Assembly: GCF_013912375.1 (NCBI RefSeq)
Contig: NZ_JACETV010000001.1
Coordinates: forward strand, 1,426,001 to 1,490,000
From: Emticicia sp. BO119
GTDB taxonomy: Bacteria > Bacteroidota > Bacteroidia > Cytophagales > Spirosomataceae
Length of the DNA stretch: 64,000 bases
Reading direction: 5' to 3'
The notes beneath the pieces are model-generated. The model did not search any database and was not told where the DNA came from. It was given only the letters and a program-made list of their open reading frames with translations. Made by a program: the position numbers and the translations under genes. This document shows, in pieces, positions 52,343 to 61,567 of this stretch (positions within the stretch are counted from its first letter, which is position 1; each line of letters starts with the position of its first letter).

Positions 52343-53671
52343 TTATTTTCTCGAGCGTTTTTCATAAGATTTTCCATACTTCTTTTTCTTTTCTGCTTCA
52401 TAATCTCGTCTTACGTTCACTTTTTTGTTTTTCTCTGATTTTTCATGAAAGGCAGGTCCTACTTCTTCTTTTTTGGGTCTTTTCAAAATAGGCTCTTTCA
52501 TATTTACTTTAGGCATTTCGTCTTCAGTCAATTCATCAGATATTTCAAGCTGTTCAGGCAAAGGCAATGTAGGTATCTGATAGTTCATCAGTTTCTCAAT
52601 CGCTTCTTTAGCTTCTGCATCTTTTTCAGTGAAAAAACTGATGGCAATCCCTTTTTTATCTTGCCGACCTGTTCTACCAATACGGTGAATATAATTTTCA
52701 GGTACTTCTGGCATATCAAAATTAATCACATGCGAAACTTCTGAAATATCTAATCCTCTCGCCACAATATCAGTAGCGATTAAGATTCGATAAGTACCAT
52801 TCTGAAAATTATTTATGGTATTAAAACGATTATTCTGCGATTTATTAGAGTGAATAACCCCTAATTGAGAAGAAAATTCCATTTCCAATTCATCGTACAA
52901 TTGGTCAGCAAGTTGTTTGGTGGCTGCAAAAACCAGAACCTTGCTTGTTTCAGCAGGTTTAGCCAATAATAACTCTAAAAGATTAACTTTTGTATAAAAG
53001 TTAGGTACCTCATAGGCTGTCTGAGAAATATTGTCGAGAGGGGTTCCCGCTGGAGCTGCTTCAATTTTTACAGGCTGATTAAAATAGGTATCAATAATTT
53101 CTTCCACCTCTTCTGTCAGAGTCGCTGAGAATAATAAGTTCTGTCTCTTAGGAGGCAGTAAATCCAGAATATTTATCAATTGCGGACGAAAACCTAAATT
53201 TAACATCTCATCGACCTCATCAATCACAAGTTTTTTAATAGATTTAGTTTTTACGATATTTGTCGTCAATAAATTTATTAATCGACCTGGTGTCGCTATC
53301 AGTACATCACAGCCATTGTTTAACTCAACAACTTGTTGTTTGATATTTACTCCACCATATACACCTACCACTTGCAGATTCATATACTTGCTTAATTGCT
53401 GAACTGATTCCATTACTTGCGCTACTAATTCTCTTGTGGGTACGATAATTAACAACTGAGGATTTTTTTCTTTCGAGAACTGATATTGTCTTAAACTGGG
53501 CAGGAGGTAGGCAAAGGTTTTTCCAGTACCGGTCTGAGCTATACCGCATACATCTTTCCCTGACATTACTACTGAAAAAGCTTTTTTCTGGATAGTAGTA
53601 GGTGTGGTATAGCCTAAATCGTCTAAGGCATTTAATAATTGTTTATTGAGATTTAATTCTTCGAAAGTCAT
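52343..53671 (-). CDS. DEAD-box RNA helicase (RhlE-like)
   Basis: 442 residues with all core motifs: Q motif (FEELNLNKQLLNAL..GYTTPTTIQ), Walker A at 45-52 (AQTGTGKT), PTREL, TPGR, DEVD in place of DEAD, SAT, and HRIGRTGR. A basic, Lys/Arg-rich tail (about 395-442, EKNKKVNVRRDYEAEKKKKYG) may bind RNA. The family unwinds short RNA duplexes in ribosome assembly and decay. It is monocistronic. The DEVD variant is a conservative change seen in some helicases. Confidence 0.95.
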   Translation of the reverse strand: MTFEELNLNKQLLNALDDLGYTTPTTIQKKAFSVVMSGKDVCGIAQTGTGKTFAYLLPSLRQYQFSKEKNPQLLIIVPTRELVAQVMESVQQLSKYMNLQVVGVYGGVNIKQQVVELNNGCDVLIATPGRLINLLTTNIVKTKSIKKLVIDEVDEMLNLGFRPQLINILDLLPPKRQNLLFSATLTEEVEEIIDTYFNQPVKIEAAPAGTPLDNISQTAYEVPNFYTKVNLLELLLAKPAETSKVLVFAATKQLADQLYDELEMEFSSQLGVIHSNKSQNNRFNTINNFQNGTYRILIATDIVARGLDISEVSHVINFDMPEVPENYIHRIGRTGRQDKKGIAISFFTEKDAEAKEAIEKLMNYQIPTLPLPEQLEISDELTEDEMPKVNMKEPILKRPKKEEVGPAFHEKSEKNKKVNVRRDYEAEKKKKYGKSYEKRSRK

Positions 53672-53860
53672 TTGAAAATAAAATTATATTTAGGGCTATT
53701 TTGTATATTGATGCCCTTGAGATAAGCTAACAAGCTGAAGGTTTAAGAAGTTTCAAGAATTATAAGGGAAGCCACTTCTGTTTAATCACGAAATTTTATT
53801 TTATCAATGCTTATAATACTATCCAAAAGAGTTTGGGACAACTGAAAATTTTATTTTGAG

Positions 53861-53902
53861 AAAAAAAACTACAGAATCCCTGTAAAAGTGGATTTTGTAG
53901 TT
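53861..53902 (-). terminator. Intrinsic terminator of the DUF2059 gene
   Basis: On the minus strand a 13-bp stem (arms 53890-53902 and 53867-53879, one G-T pair) is followed by eight T residues. It lies 47 bp after the stop at 53950. Confidence 0.8.
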
Positions 53903-53949
53903 AGTAAAACTATAATAGGTTTTTAGGAAATTTATTACATTCAGGCAAT

Positions 53950-54384
53950 TCAGTTCTTTTTAGTCATTTTTTCATATACTTTTTCACCCAGTTTTCCTCC
54001 CCATTCTCTTCCGGCTTCCATTGATTCAGCAACAATCAATGGTGTTTTTTCAACCATTTTTTTTCCTGTTGGGCTTTCATAAAACTTTATCATATCAATA
54101 ATTTCCTGATGCGAGTAATGTTTATCATAAATAGGAATATACATTGCGGCGAGTTCATCGTAATTTATTGCTTTAATGAATTCGTCCCAAAATCCTTCAG
54201 GTAAATTATTTTGGTCTGACTGGGCTTTCATTGAATTAGCCATTGATTCAACTCCTGCTTTTGCAGCATTTGCAGCCCCACTTACTATCAAAAGACGTTT
54301 GATGTCCTTAATTTTAGGACTATCTAATTGGCTATAGCCCACAAATGATATGAGCAAAAATAAGCAGATTAATAAAGATTTCAT
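53950..54384 (-). CDS. Exported DUF2059-family protein
   Basis: 144 residues from ATG 54384 (MKSLLICLFLLISFVGYSQ signal); an in-frame GTG seven codons upstream is less likely. DUF2059 features are KDIKRLLIVSGAANAAKAGVES near the start and the helical FWDEFIKAINYDELAAMYIPIYDKHYSHQEIIDMIKFYESPTGKKM motif region, here split only by description. The family is periplasmic with unknown function. It is a single gene with its own terminator. Confidence 0.85.
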   Translation of the reverse strand: MKSLLICLFLLISFVGYSQLDSPKIKDIKRLLIVSGAANAAKAGVESMANSMKAQSDQNNLPEGFWDEFIKAINYDELAAMYIPIYDKHYSHQEIIDMIKFYESPTGKKMVEKTPLIVAESMEAGREWGGKLGEKVYEKMTKKN

Positions 54385-54405
54385 TTTTTTGCTTTCGTTA
54401 GACAC

Positions 54406-55121
54406 AGATTTTAATTTTACGTAATGTTAAAGTTTTTTTAAGCTATTGCAAAGAGTAGCCTGATTATTTTCTACACCAAAAATAAAATTTCCTGAATTAA
54501 TTCTATTGCATTAGATGTGATAGAAATTATCAATTAATAAATATCATCTAATAATAACTTATTTGGCTCAATTTCAAATTTTGAAAGATATGGAAAACTT
54601 ATTTCAAGAAATCTGAATTAAGTAAGCATTTATTGGTAATAGGAATTTATGAGATGCACTTGCTACATCTCATGGTGGTGTTGAAGGTTTTTGCTTATAA
54701 GCTCAAATAATTGTTTTCAAATAAGACTGATATTCTTAATTAATTTTATTAGGTACTTGTAAGAAGGAAGTATGCCTTATTCAGTTTGGACTAATAAATT
54801 CAAGAAGATTAATCTCAGAAGGTTTCTGAACAATTTTATTAGGCGTTTCTCTATGGTAAACCATAATACAAATACCTACGATGATACCAAAGCAGAAAGA
54901 TAGACAGCTTAAAAAAAGTAATTCTAACATGAAATTTATTTAATAATAGGTTTAACACATAAATTACATGATTTTTAATTTATATTTCTAATATTTAACT
55001 CAGTATATTCAAAAATTTATTAATTTTTAATTTCTATATAATCGAAAAAAAAGGAAATTTTAAATTTTCATTCAGATTCTAATTAATTTTCAGTTAAACT
55101 ACCAGATAATACAACTAAAGA
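54406..55121. other. 716-bp gap with one small gene
   Basis: AT-rich. The only supported gene is the 49-residue membrane protein at 54781-54930. A hairpin ATGAGATG (54649-54656) / CATCTCAT (54666-54673) with a 9-nt loop lies downstream of it. Nothing else is recognisable. Confidence 0.5.
54781..54930 (-). CDS. Small single-pass membrane protein (49 aa)
   Basis: ATG at 54930 opens a 49-codon frame with TGA at 54783-54781. The N-terminus MLELLFLSCLSFCFGIIVGI is one hydrophobic segment with three cysteines in the first 30 residues; a basic VYHRETPNKIVQK stretch follows, fitting the positive-inside rule, then a soluble tail. No family is recognised and no Shine-Dalgarno is visible, as is common in this phylum. 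It lies alone in an otherwise gene-free gap, which supports it weakly. Confidence 0.5.
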   Translation of the reverse strand: MLELLFLSCLSFCFGIIVGICIMVYHRETPNKIVQKPSEINLLEFISPN

Positions 55122-55550
55122 ATGTTTTTTGTAGCTACCGGTTTGTTGTTCGATAAAAATAATAGGTTACTCATTTATCTGAGGGATGATAAACCAACTA
55201 TTTCGTTTCCTAATCACTGGGATTTGTTTGGAGGAATAATTGAAGAAGGAGAAAGTCCAGAATATGCCTTAGTAAGAGAAGTGAAAGAAGAAATTGGAAT
55301 TGATTTAATTAGTTATTATAAATTTAGGGAGTATTATAGCGATAGTGAAGATAGACCGAATTGGAAATATGTATTTTTTGCTAAGATTGATTACCTGCCA
55401 GAAGAGTTGATACTGAATGAAGGACAGCGTTTAACCAGTATTAATTTAAAAGAAAGATTTAACTATAAATTTGCCAACATACTAGGAAGAATAATTGACG
55501 ACTTTGCTAATTCCGAACTCTATTGTAATTATATATTAAAAAAAGCGTAA
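55122..55550 (+). CDS. Nudix hydrolase
   Basis: 142 residues. A perfect Nudix box GX5EX7REUXEEXGU spans residues 38-60 (Gly38, Glu44, Arg52-Glu53, Glu56-Glu57, Gly59). The N-terminus has the usual VATGLLFDKNNRLLI strand pair. The family hydrolyses nucleoside diphosphates linked to another group, in the cytoplasm; substrate not predictable. The TAA stop lies inside the stem of the terminator shared with the convergent ssrA gene. Confidence 0.92.
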   Translation: MFFVATGLLFDKNNRLLIYLRDDKPTISFPNHWDLFGGIIEEGESPEYALVREVKEEIGIDLISYYKFREYYSDSEDRPNWKYVFFAKIDYLPEELILNEGQRLTSINLKERFNYKFANILGRIIDDFANSELYCNYILKKA

Positions 55551-55578
55551 TATCATTATTATAGATATTTACGCTTTT
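55541..55578. terminator. Bidirectional terminator between Nudix and ssrA genes
   Basis: AAAAGCGTAA (55541-55550) and TTACGCTTTT (55569-55578) pair perfectly; inner TATC/GATA adds pairs. On the minus strand seven T residues follow, terminating tmRNA. The Nudix stop codon (55548-55550) is part of the left arm. Confidence 0.85.
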
Positions 55579-55952
55579 GTGGAGACGCAGAGAGTCGAAC
55601 TCTGGTCCGAACATGGCACTTGTCGAGCCTTCTACATGTTTATTCGGTCTTGATTTTCGGGAAAAGATTGGTGTCCGACATACCGAAACTTTTCCTTAGA
55701 AACCTAAATACTAATTAAGAGCAAGTTCCCCGCACTTAATCGCCTCTCCGGGTCGACACTCCGAACTCCCCAACAGCAGAGGTTAATCAGGGCGGAATGT
55801 GGCTAAAAGGTTAATTCACTCCGGAATTAAGCAGCCATGGCATACGAAGTATTGCCAGTTATTTTTCGGAAGAATTTTTAACAGGAGGTTCTACCAGCTC
55901 CCGACATGCTTTTACTCGCAACCACTCACGCCGTCAAAACCGGTCGTCCCCA
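55578..55952 (-). ncRNA. ssrA: Transfer-messenger RNA (tmRNA)
   Basis: The 5' end GGGGACG (from 55952) pairs with CGTCTCC near the 3' end (55587-55581), forming the tRNA-like acceptor stem with one G-U pair. The TGGTTTTGACGGC-like start reads CCGGTTTTGACGGCGTGAG, and the T-arm is GAGTTCGACTC. The tag reading frame at 55856-55827 starts with GGC and encodes GNTSYAMAA before TAA, ending in the Ala-Ala signal for proteolysis. The 3' CCA is not encoded. It rescues stalled ribosomes with SmpB. One-piece organisation; length about 375 nt. Confidence 0.96.
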
Positions 55953-55959
55953 TGATTGT

Positions 55960-55978
55960 TTGTCATTGTATGACAAAT
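55960..55978. promoter_or_regulatory. Palindrome TTTGTCAT-N3-ATGACAAA upstream of ssrA
   Basis: Perfect 8-bp arms with a 3-bp centre, 7 bp before the tmRNA 5' end, where a promoter -7 region is expected. The minus strand reads GATATTTGTCAT, one base from TAnnTTTG. Confidence 0.4.
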
Positions 55979-56023
55979 ATCTTTTATTAAAAGTTCGCTC
56001 TAAAGAAAAAAATATGGAGTTCT

Positions 56024-56046
56024 ACTAATCACTAATTCACTCAATC
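56024..56046. repeat. Octamer repeat at the 3' end of tex
   Basis: ACTAATCACTAATTCACTCAAT lies directly after the tex stop codon (minus strand). It shares AATCACTAATTC and CACTCAAT with the inverted repeat at 29305-29336, minus one 8-bp unit, indicating a dispersed family of 8-bp units. Confidence 0.55.
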
Positions 56047-56047
56047 T

Positions 56048-58159
56048 TTAAAACTTCATGCTTAATGCAATACGTTTTCTGGGAATATCTACCTCTGTAA
56101 CTTTCACCTGTACTTTCTGATGAACTTTTACCACTTCATTCGGGTCTTTAATGAATCTATTTGCCATTTGTGATACGTGTATCAAGCCATCCTGATGAAC
56201 CCCAATATCAACGAAACAGCCAAAGGCTGTAATATTGGTTACAATACCAGGTAATATCATACCCTCTTTCAAATCCTCTATTTTATGTACATCAGCTGCA
56301 AATTCAAATTCTTCCAATGCTTCACGTGGGTCACGACCAGGCTTTTGCAACTCTGATAAAATATCATTCAAGGTTGGAAGCCCAACTGTGGCAGTAACAT
56401 AATTATTCAGGTTGATTTTCGATTTGAGCTGTGCATTGTTAATTAAATCAGAAACCTTTAATCCAATATCTTTCGCCATTTTTTCAACAACTCCATAAGT
56501 TTCAGGATGTACTGCCGAGTTATCTAAAGGATTCTTTGCACCATTAATACGCAGGAAACCTGCACTTTGCTCAAAAGCTTTCGCACCTAAGCGAGGTACT
56601 TTTTTCAATTCATCTCTTGAACTAAATGCTCCGTTCTTTGCTCTGTAATCTACAATATTCTGGGCCAATGAAGGGCCAAGTCCTGAAACATAACTTAGAA
56701 GATGTTTACTGGCTGTATTTAGTTCAACTCCTACTAAGTTTACACAACTTTCCACAACTGAATCAAGAGTTTCTTTCAGCATTTTCTGTTCTACGTCGTG
56801 CTGATATTGCCCAACTCCGATAGATTTAGGGTCAATTTTTACCAGTTCAGCTAAGGGGTCCATTAATCTACGTCCAATAGAAATGGCTCCACGTACAGTT
56901 ACATCTTTTTTCGGAAACTCTTCCCGGGCAATTTCTGATGCCGAATAAATGGAGGCTCCTTGCTCTGAAACTACATGAATTTGTATTTTATCTAATTTCA
57001 ATGATTTTACGAAACTTTCAGTTTCACGACTAGCAGTGCCATTCCCGATAGCAATTGCCTGAATCTTATAGTCATAGACCAGTTTTTTGATTACCCCCTC
57101 AGCTTCCATATTTTTATCGATTGGGTAAAGTACTGTATCATGCAATAAATCACCATGTTCATTCAGACAAACAGTCTTGCAACCTGTTCTAAAGCCGGGG
57201 TCAATAGCCAATACTCTCTTTTGTCCTAAAGGCGAAGCCAATAATAATTGGCGAAGATTACCAGCAAAAATTTTAATAGCCTCGCCATCAGCCTTTTGTT
57301 TGGAAAGATTTGAAAATTCGGTCTCGATACTGGGTTTTAACAAACGATTATATGAGTCTGTAATCGCATCGGCAACGTGACCTTTGGCTTCAGGTAAACC
57401 TTTTAAATAAATCCGATCTAATGCGTCTGTGCCTCGTTCTGCTTCAATAGATATATCTACTGAAAGAATACCTTCTTCTTCACCACGCCTGATAGCTAAT
57501 AAACGATGCGAGGGTATTCTTGATACTGGTTCTGAAAACTCAAAATAATCCTGATATTTAGCACCTTCTTCTTTTTTACCCTTTTTCACTTTAGCCGTCA
57601 CAATTGATTCTCTTTCAAAAATCTTCCTCACGGCATTTCTTGCCTGAATGTCTTCATTAATCCATTCAGCCATAATATCTCTTGCCCCTTGTAGCGCATC
57701 TTCCACACTTTCTACTTTATCAGTGAGGTATTTTTCGGCAATGGCTTCAATGTTTCTGTCTTTCTGTGCAAATATAATTTTAGCCAAAGATTCCAACCCT
57801 TTTTCAATAGCAATGCTTGCCCGAGTTTTACGTTTCTGTTTGTAGGGTAAGTATAAATCTTCTAATTCATTCAGATATAAGGCATTTTGTAACTTATTCA
57901 ACAGTTCCTGCGTCATTTTGCCCTGCTCTTCTATTGATTTAATGATAGCTTCCCTTCGTTTATCAGCCTCTAAAAACTTGCTGTGCAGGTCTTTTACAGA
58001 GGCAATCTGCACCTCGTCCATACTGCCTGTCATTTCTTTTCTGTATCGGGCAATAAATGGTACAGTAGCCCCTTCTTCTAATAAAGTTATGGTATTAATA
58101 ATGTATTTTTCTGCAGCACTTACTGTCTGGACTATAATTTGTACTTGTTTAGATGTCAT
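56048..58159 (-). CDS. tex: Tex-family S1 RNA-binding transcription accessory protein
   Basis: 703 residues, cytoplasmic. The Tex core is complete: N-terminal helices with EGATVPFIARYRKEMTGSMDEVQ, the YqgF-like RNase H fold (RVLAIDPGFRTGCKTVCLN, AIAIGNGTASRETE), helix-hairpin-helix (VGVELNTASKHLLSYVSGLG, FSSRDELKKVPRLGAKAFEQ) and the C-terminal S1 domain (GMILPGIVTNITAFGCFVDIGVHQDGLIHVSQ). The family binds nucleic acid and affects transcription and RNA turnover. It is divergent from the lipoprotein gene and followed by an octamer repeat. Confidence 0.96.
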   Translation of the reverse strand: MTSKQVQIIVQTVSAAEKYIINTITLLEEGATVPFIARYRKEMTGSMDEVQIASVKDLHSKFLEADKRREAIIKSIEEQGKMTQELLNKLQNALYLNELEDLYLPYKQKRKTRASIAIEKGLESLAKIIFAQKDRNIEAIAEKYLTDKVESVEDALQGARDIMAEWINEDIQARNAVRKIFERESIVTAKVKKGKKEEGAKYQDYFEFSEPVSRIPSHRLLAIRRGEEEGILSVDISIEAERGTDALDRIYLKGLPEAKGHVADAITDSYNRLLKPSIETEFSNLSKQKADGEAIKIFAGNLRQLLLASPLGQKRVLAIDPGFRTGCKTVCLNEHGDLLHDTVLYPIDKNMEAEGVIKKLVYDYKIQAIAIGNGTASRETESFVKSLKLDKIQIHVVSEQGASIYSASEIAREEFPKKDVTVRGAISIGRRLMDPLAELVKIDPKSIGVGQYQHDVEQKMLKETLDSVVESCVNLVGVELNTASKHLLSYVSGLGPSLAQNIVDYRAKNGAFSSRDELKKVPRLGAKAFEQSAGFLRINGAKNPLDNSAVHPETYGVVEKMAKDIGLKVSDLINNAQLKSKINLNNYVTATVGLPTLNDILSELQKPGRDPREALEEFEFAADVHKIEDLKEGMILPGIVTNITAFGCFVDIGVHQDGLIHVSQMANRFIKDPNEVVKVHQKVQVKVTEVDIPRKRIALSMKF

Positions 58160-58233
58160 GTTTCCAACCTTTTTAATCTAATGTGAATCCTAAGTATAAA
58201 ATTGAAATTCAATCACAAAAATCTATTATTAAA

Positions 58234-58740
58234 ATGAAAATTCAATTGTTTGTAGCAATCATTCTTTCCACATTTTCTTTTATGGCCTGTGAACAAGAAT
58301 CACAAGTGCCTGATGATCAACAGAATTTGAAAAGTTTAGATGGAATAGTAGTTAAATATGGTACGAGTTTCGGTATGTGTCTTGGCCCATGTAAGAAAGA
58401 AATGGTTTTGGCAAATGACGAAGTTGCGTTTACAGTTTATCAGAATAGTGGACGAGGAACAGAAGGTGGTGATCCGAAAACTTATACAGAGAAATTAACG
58501 ACTGACTATATTAGCGAAGTAAACAAAAATGTTGATTTTGATGCATTCAAAAAATTAGATGAAGTAATAGGTTGTCCTGATTGTGCAGATGGCGGTGCTG
58601 AATGGGTTGAAATAACGAAAAACGATTCCAGACATAAAGTAACTTTTGAGTTTGGTGATGATATAAAAGAAATTGCTCCACTATTGAAATTACTTCGTGA
58701 AAAGAGAATTTATTTTGAAGAGAAATATGTGAAGCCATAA
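58234..58740 (+). CDS. Lipoprotein, DUF6438-like
   Basis: 168 residues from ATG 58234, giving MKIQLFVAIILSTFSFMAC with lipobox Cys19; an upstream ATG at 58183 adds 17 residues that weaken the signal. The mature part has FGMCLGPCKKEMVLANDEVAF, DYISEVNKNVDFDAFKKLDE, VIGCPDCADGGAEW and VTFEFGDDIKEIAPLLKLLRE. Two Cys pairs (CLGPC, CPDC) may bind metal or form disulfides. The layout resembles DUF6438 proteins, but this is uncertain. It is divergent from tex and followed 210 bp later by a hairpin terminator. Confidence 0.75.
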   Translation: MKIQLFVAIILSTFSFMACEQESQVPDDQQNLKSLDGIVVKYGTSFGMCLGPCKKEMVLANDEVAFTVYQNSGRGTEGGDPKTYTEKLTTDYISEVNKNVDFDAFKKLDEVIGCPDCADGGAEWVEITKNDSRHKVTFEFGDDIKEIAPLLKLLREKRIYFEEKYVKP

Positions 58741-58949
58741 AAAGTAAATTTTGGACCAGTTTAAACTTATTTCTTTTGCCTACAAATGGCTTTTTTTATC
58801 CATATTATGCTGGTGTGGCGTTCGCATTTTTTTGTTCTTTGCCCTGCTTTGTAATCAATAAATGGTCTAACTTGGCTTAAAAACTGTCCATTCTTGGCAT
58901 AAAATAAAAAAATCAAACAAGCTCAATTAATATCAAGTCAACATCTGAC

Positions 58950-59002
58950 AAGGGCAGTTGGAAACGTAACTATTAAAGTCAGGTTTCAGATTGCCCTTTT
59001 TT
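58950..59002 (+). terminator. Hairpin terminator after the lipoprotein gene
   Basis: AAGGGCA (58950-58956) and TGCCCTT (58992-58998) with inner GAAAC/GTTTC pairs form a long imperfect stem, followed by six T residues. No gene was found in the 58741-58949 spacer. Confidence 0.6.
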
Positions 59003-59015
59003 ACCATAATTCTTT

Positions 59016-60821
59016 CTATTTGTTAAATTTAACAGTAAATTTTGTGCCTTTTCCAGTCTCCGATTCAACATTTATTTCTCCTCCTAATTCATCAGTAAGT
59101 CTTTTTACGATACTTAACCCCAGCCCTGTTGAGTCTTCATCTTGTGTAGGTTTGGACGATGTAATTGAATATCGGTTAAATAAGTTTTTAAGCTGACTTT
59201 TTTCAATTCCAATACCAGAATCTTCAATGGCGAACGAAAATGTCTGGCTCGTTTCTTTAGTAGTAAGAGATATTTCAGAATTACTATTTGAGAATTTTAT
59301 TGCGTTTGAAATGAGATTTCCGAGTAGCCGAAAAAGCATGTTCTTATCAGATAAAATAGTCTCAGATTCATGACCCACTCTTACTTTAAAATTAATCTTT
59401 TTTTGTTTTAAAATAGGTTCATAAAGTGTTACAAGCTCTCTTGTTAAGTCGGCAAGATCTATTTGCACAAAATCAATTTCTTTTAACTCATTTTTATCAA
59501 TATCCAGTATTTTTTTTATGGTCTGTAAACCGTGTGATACTGTTTTAAGGATATTAATTTTAATAATTTCTAATTCTTTAACTGTGCTTGTTTTATCAAG
59601 AGAATTTACCCACAACTTGATAGTTGAGAAGGGAGTACTTAAGTCATGAGAAACAATTGAAATCAAATGGTTTTTCTCTGTATTTAAGTCTTTTAGCTTT
59701 TGATTTTGAGCAGAAATCAGTATATTTTTACTTTTGTTTTTATAATAGGTATAAACAATTACTGAGCTTAGTAGAAGCAATGCGATAATTCCGATAAGAT
59801 AAGCATTTTGCTTATTTTTCTGCACTTCTATTTGTACACTTAGCAGTTGATTTTGCTTTTCTCGCTCATTAGCATTAAACGATTCTCTCAATTCAGCAAT
59901 TTTTTTATTGGTTTCAGTTGTTAGCAACTCCTCTTTTAGCAAATTACTTTTCTTAAGATATTCAAATGCCTCTTCAAATTTTTTCTGATTAGCATAGGCG
60001 TGGGAAAATTGTTCGTAGGTTAGTTTTTCGAATTCCTTTGATTGAAGTTGTTTTGCCAGGGTCATAGCATTTTCTAAATACTTATGAGACTCATTGTATC
60101 TTTTCAATCCCTCAAGCGCCCCTGCTTTATTGATCAGATTATACCATAGGTCTGTATCGCTCTTATTTTTATATAGATATAGAATATTCTCTTCAGTTAA
60201 TTTAAGTGCTTGGGCATACCTTTTCTTATTTATCAACAGCGAACTAAGGTTTATTTTTAAATTTGTTAGACCTTTTGCATCATTTAAATTTTCTCTGATT
60301 TTCAAGCATTTACGATAGGCTATAATGGCAGAGTCTTCTTTTCCTTCCTTTCGATAAATTATTCCTAAATTATTATAAAAAACTGCCAGTTTTTTTTGAT
60401 TCAATTCCGCTTTATTGGTTTTATTCGTAAAACCTAAAAGCAGAGGCTTAGCCTTTTGTAATTGATTTGTAAGAAAATAAATGTAGATTAAATCAGATGT
60501 AGCAGACATCTCATCTGAAATATTTCCTGATGATTTACTTTTTTCAAGAAAAATCAGATAATATTTGGTGGCTTCTGTCGGGTTATTATTAAAATCATGA
60601 AATAACCCTTTCATGCGAATTGAGTAAGCTTCTGCTCTCGGATATTTAAGGGCAATTGAAGTTTTCAGAAGAATAGATGACCAAATCAAAAGTGAGTCTT
60701 TGTTTTCGGGATTTGTATAGGCTTGCTGTTCGATCCAATTATCAACATCCTTTCTACTCAACTGGCCAAAGCAAGGCCAATTAATAAAGAGCAAAACAAA
60801 ACTTAAGAAGTATTTATTCAT
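59016..60821 (-). CDS. TPR-sensor histidine kinase
   Basis: 601 residues. A signal peptide (ending near CFG) is followed by TPR repeats in the periplasm, about 30-310 (AVFYNNLGIIYRKEGKEDSAIIAYRKCL, NLINKAGALEGLKRYNESHKYLENA). A transmembrane helix at about 340-360 (NAYLIGIIALLLLSSVIVYTY) precedes the kinase core: His392 (ISIVSHDLSTPFST), N box (LGNLISNAIKFSNS), G1 (EDSGIGIEKSQLK) and G2 (STGLGLSIVKRL). The signal is probably protein- or peptide-like, as for other TPR kinases. The start overlaps the upstream response regulator gene end by 8 bp, so the two form an operon. Confidence 0.93.
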   Translation of the reverse strand: MNKYFLSFVLLFINWPCFGQLSRKDVDNWIEQQAYTNPENKDSLLIWSSILLKTSIALKYPRAEAYSIRMKGLFHDFNNNPTEATKYYLIFLEKSKSSGNISDEMSATSDLIYIYFLTNQLQKAKPLLLGFTNKTNKAELNQKKLAVFYNNLGIIYRKEGKEDSAIIAYRKCLKIRENLNDAKGLTNLKINLSSLLINKKRYAQALKLTEENILYLYKNKSDTDLWYNLINKAGALEGLKRYNESHKYLENAMTLAKQLQSKEFEKLTYEQFSHAYANQKKFEEAFEYLKKSNLLKEELLTTETNKKIAELRESFNANEREKQNQLLSVQIEVQKNKQNAYLIGIIALLLLSSVIVYTYYKNKSKNILISAQNQKLKDLNTEKNHLISIVSHDLSTPFSTIKLWVNSLDKTSTVKELEIIKINILKTVSHGLQTIKKILDIDKNELKEIDFVQIDLADLTRELVTLYEPILKQKKINFKVRVGHESETILSDKNMLFRLLGNLISNAIKFSNSNSEISLTTKETSQTFSFAIEDSGIGIEKSQLKNLFNRYSITSSKPTQDEDSTGLGLSIVKRLTDELGGEINVESETGKGTKFTVKFNK

Positions 60822-61461
60822 CGTTAATTAATGAATTTTGAATAGCAAATTTTACAAGCCCAACTGTATTATTCACCCCTAATTTTACCAGGATATTTCT
60901 TCGATGAGTATCGACTGTTCCGGTGCTCAGAAATAACTTTTCACCTATTTCTGCTGAACTGTACTCAGCGCAAACCAATTTTAAAATCTCAAGCTCTCTT
61001 TTGCTCAAAATTTCTTGAATTTTATTTACTGGAAATGTAACCGTATTTAGTTTTTCTTCTTCTTCAGATTCTTCATCATAGTAAAAATCTTTACCACCAG
61101 ATACTACTTCTATTGCTTCTAAAAGCTTTTTTACTGAAGCGTCCTTGAGTATATATCCATTTGCCCCAAGTTTTTCAATACGTCGTTTAATCCGTACACC
61201 TCTCAGCATTGTAAGATATAAAATAGGTGTGCAGGGTTTAATATCCTTAATAGAGGTAATTAAGTGTTCAGCTGTCATGTCAGCTAACTGCAGGTCCAGC
61301 AAGAATAAATCTATAGTTAGGTCGTGAATAGCTTTTAATAATTCATGACCCTCTGTAAAAACGCCAACAAGATTCAAGCCTCCTTGATTGCTAAGAAGAT
61401 TTTCTAATCCTTTCAAAAAAATCTCATGATCGTCGAGTAAAACTATGTTCGTTTTCTTCAT
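60814..61461 (-). CDS. NarL/LuxR-family response regulator
   Basis: 215 residues. The receiver domain has the acidic pair Asp10-Asp11 (LLDDHEIFLKGLE), phosphoacceptor Asp56 (LFLLDLQLAD) and Lys in YILKDASVKK. After an acidic linker (YDEESEEEEK), the LuxR-type helix-turn-helix reads LSKRELEILKLVCAEYSSAEI, LFLSTGTVDTHRRNILVKLG. It is the partner of the overlapping TPR kinase. The divergent exported gene 106 bp away is a possible target. Confidence 0.94.
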   Translation of the reverse strand: MKKTNIVLLDDHEIFLKGLENLLSNQGGLNLVGVFTEGHELLKAIHDLTIDLFLLDLQLADMTAEHLITSIKDIKPCTPILYLTMLRGVRIKRRIEKLGANGYILKDASVKKLLEAIEVVSGGKDFYYDEESEEEEKLNTVTFPVNKIQEILSKRELEILKLVCAEYSSAEIGEKLFLSTGTVDTHRRNILVKLGVNNTVGLVKFAIQNSLINDE

Positions 61462-61567
61462 AAAAGTAGTGGCAAAATTGTGCTTTACCTCAAAATAAGT
61501 AAAAATTACTCATTTACAGTATGTTCTGATAAAAAAAGAGTTAAGAAATTTGTTAAAAAAAAAGCCA

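Noticed and set aside
58777-58845. 22-codon frame starting ATGGCTTTTTTTATC
   Set aside because: Too short, low-complexity start, no conservation evidence and no ribosome site.
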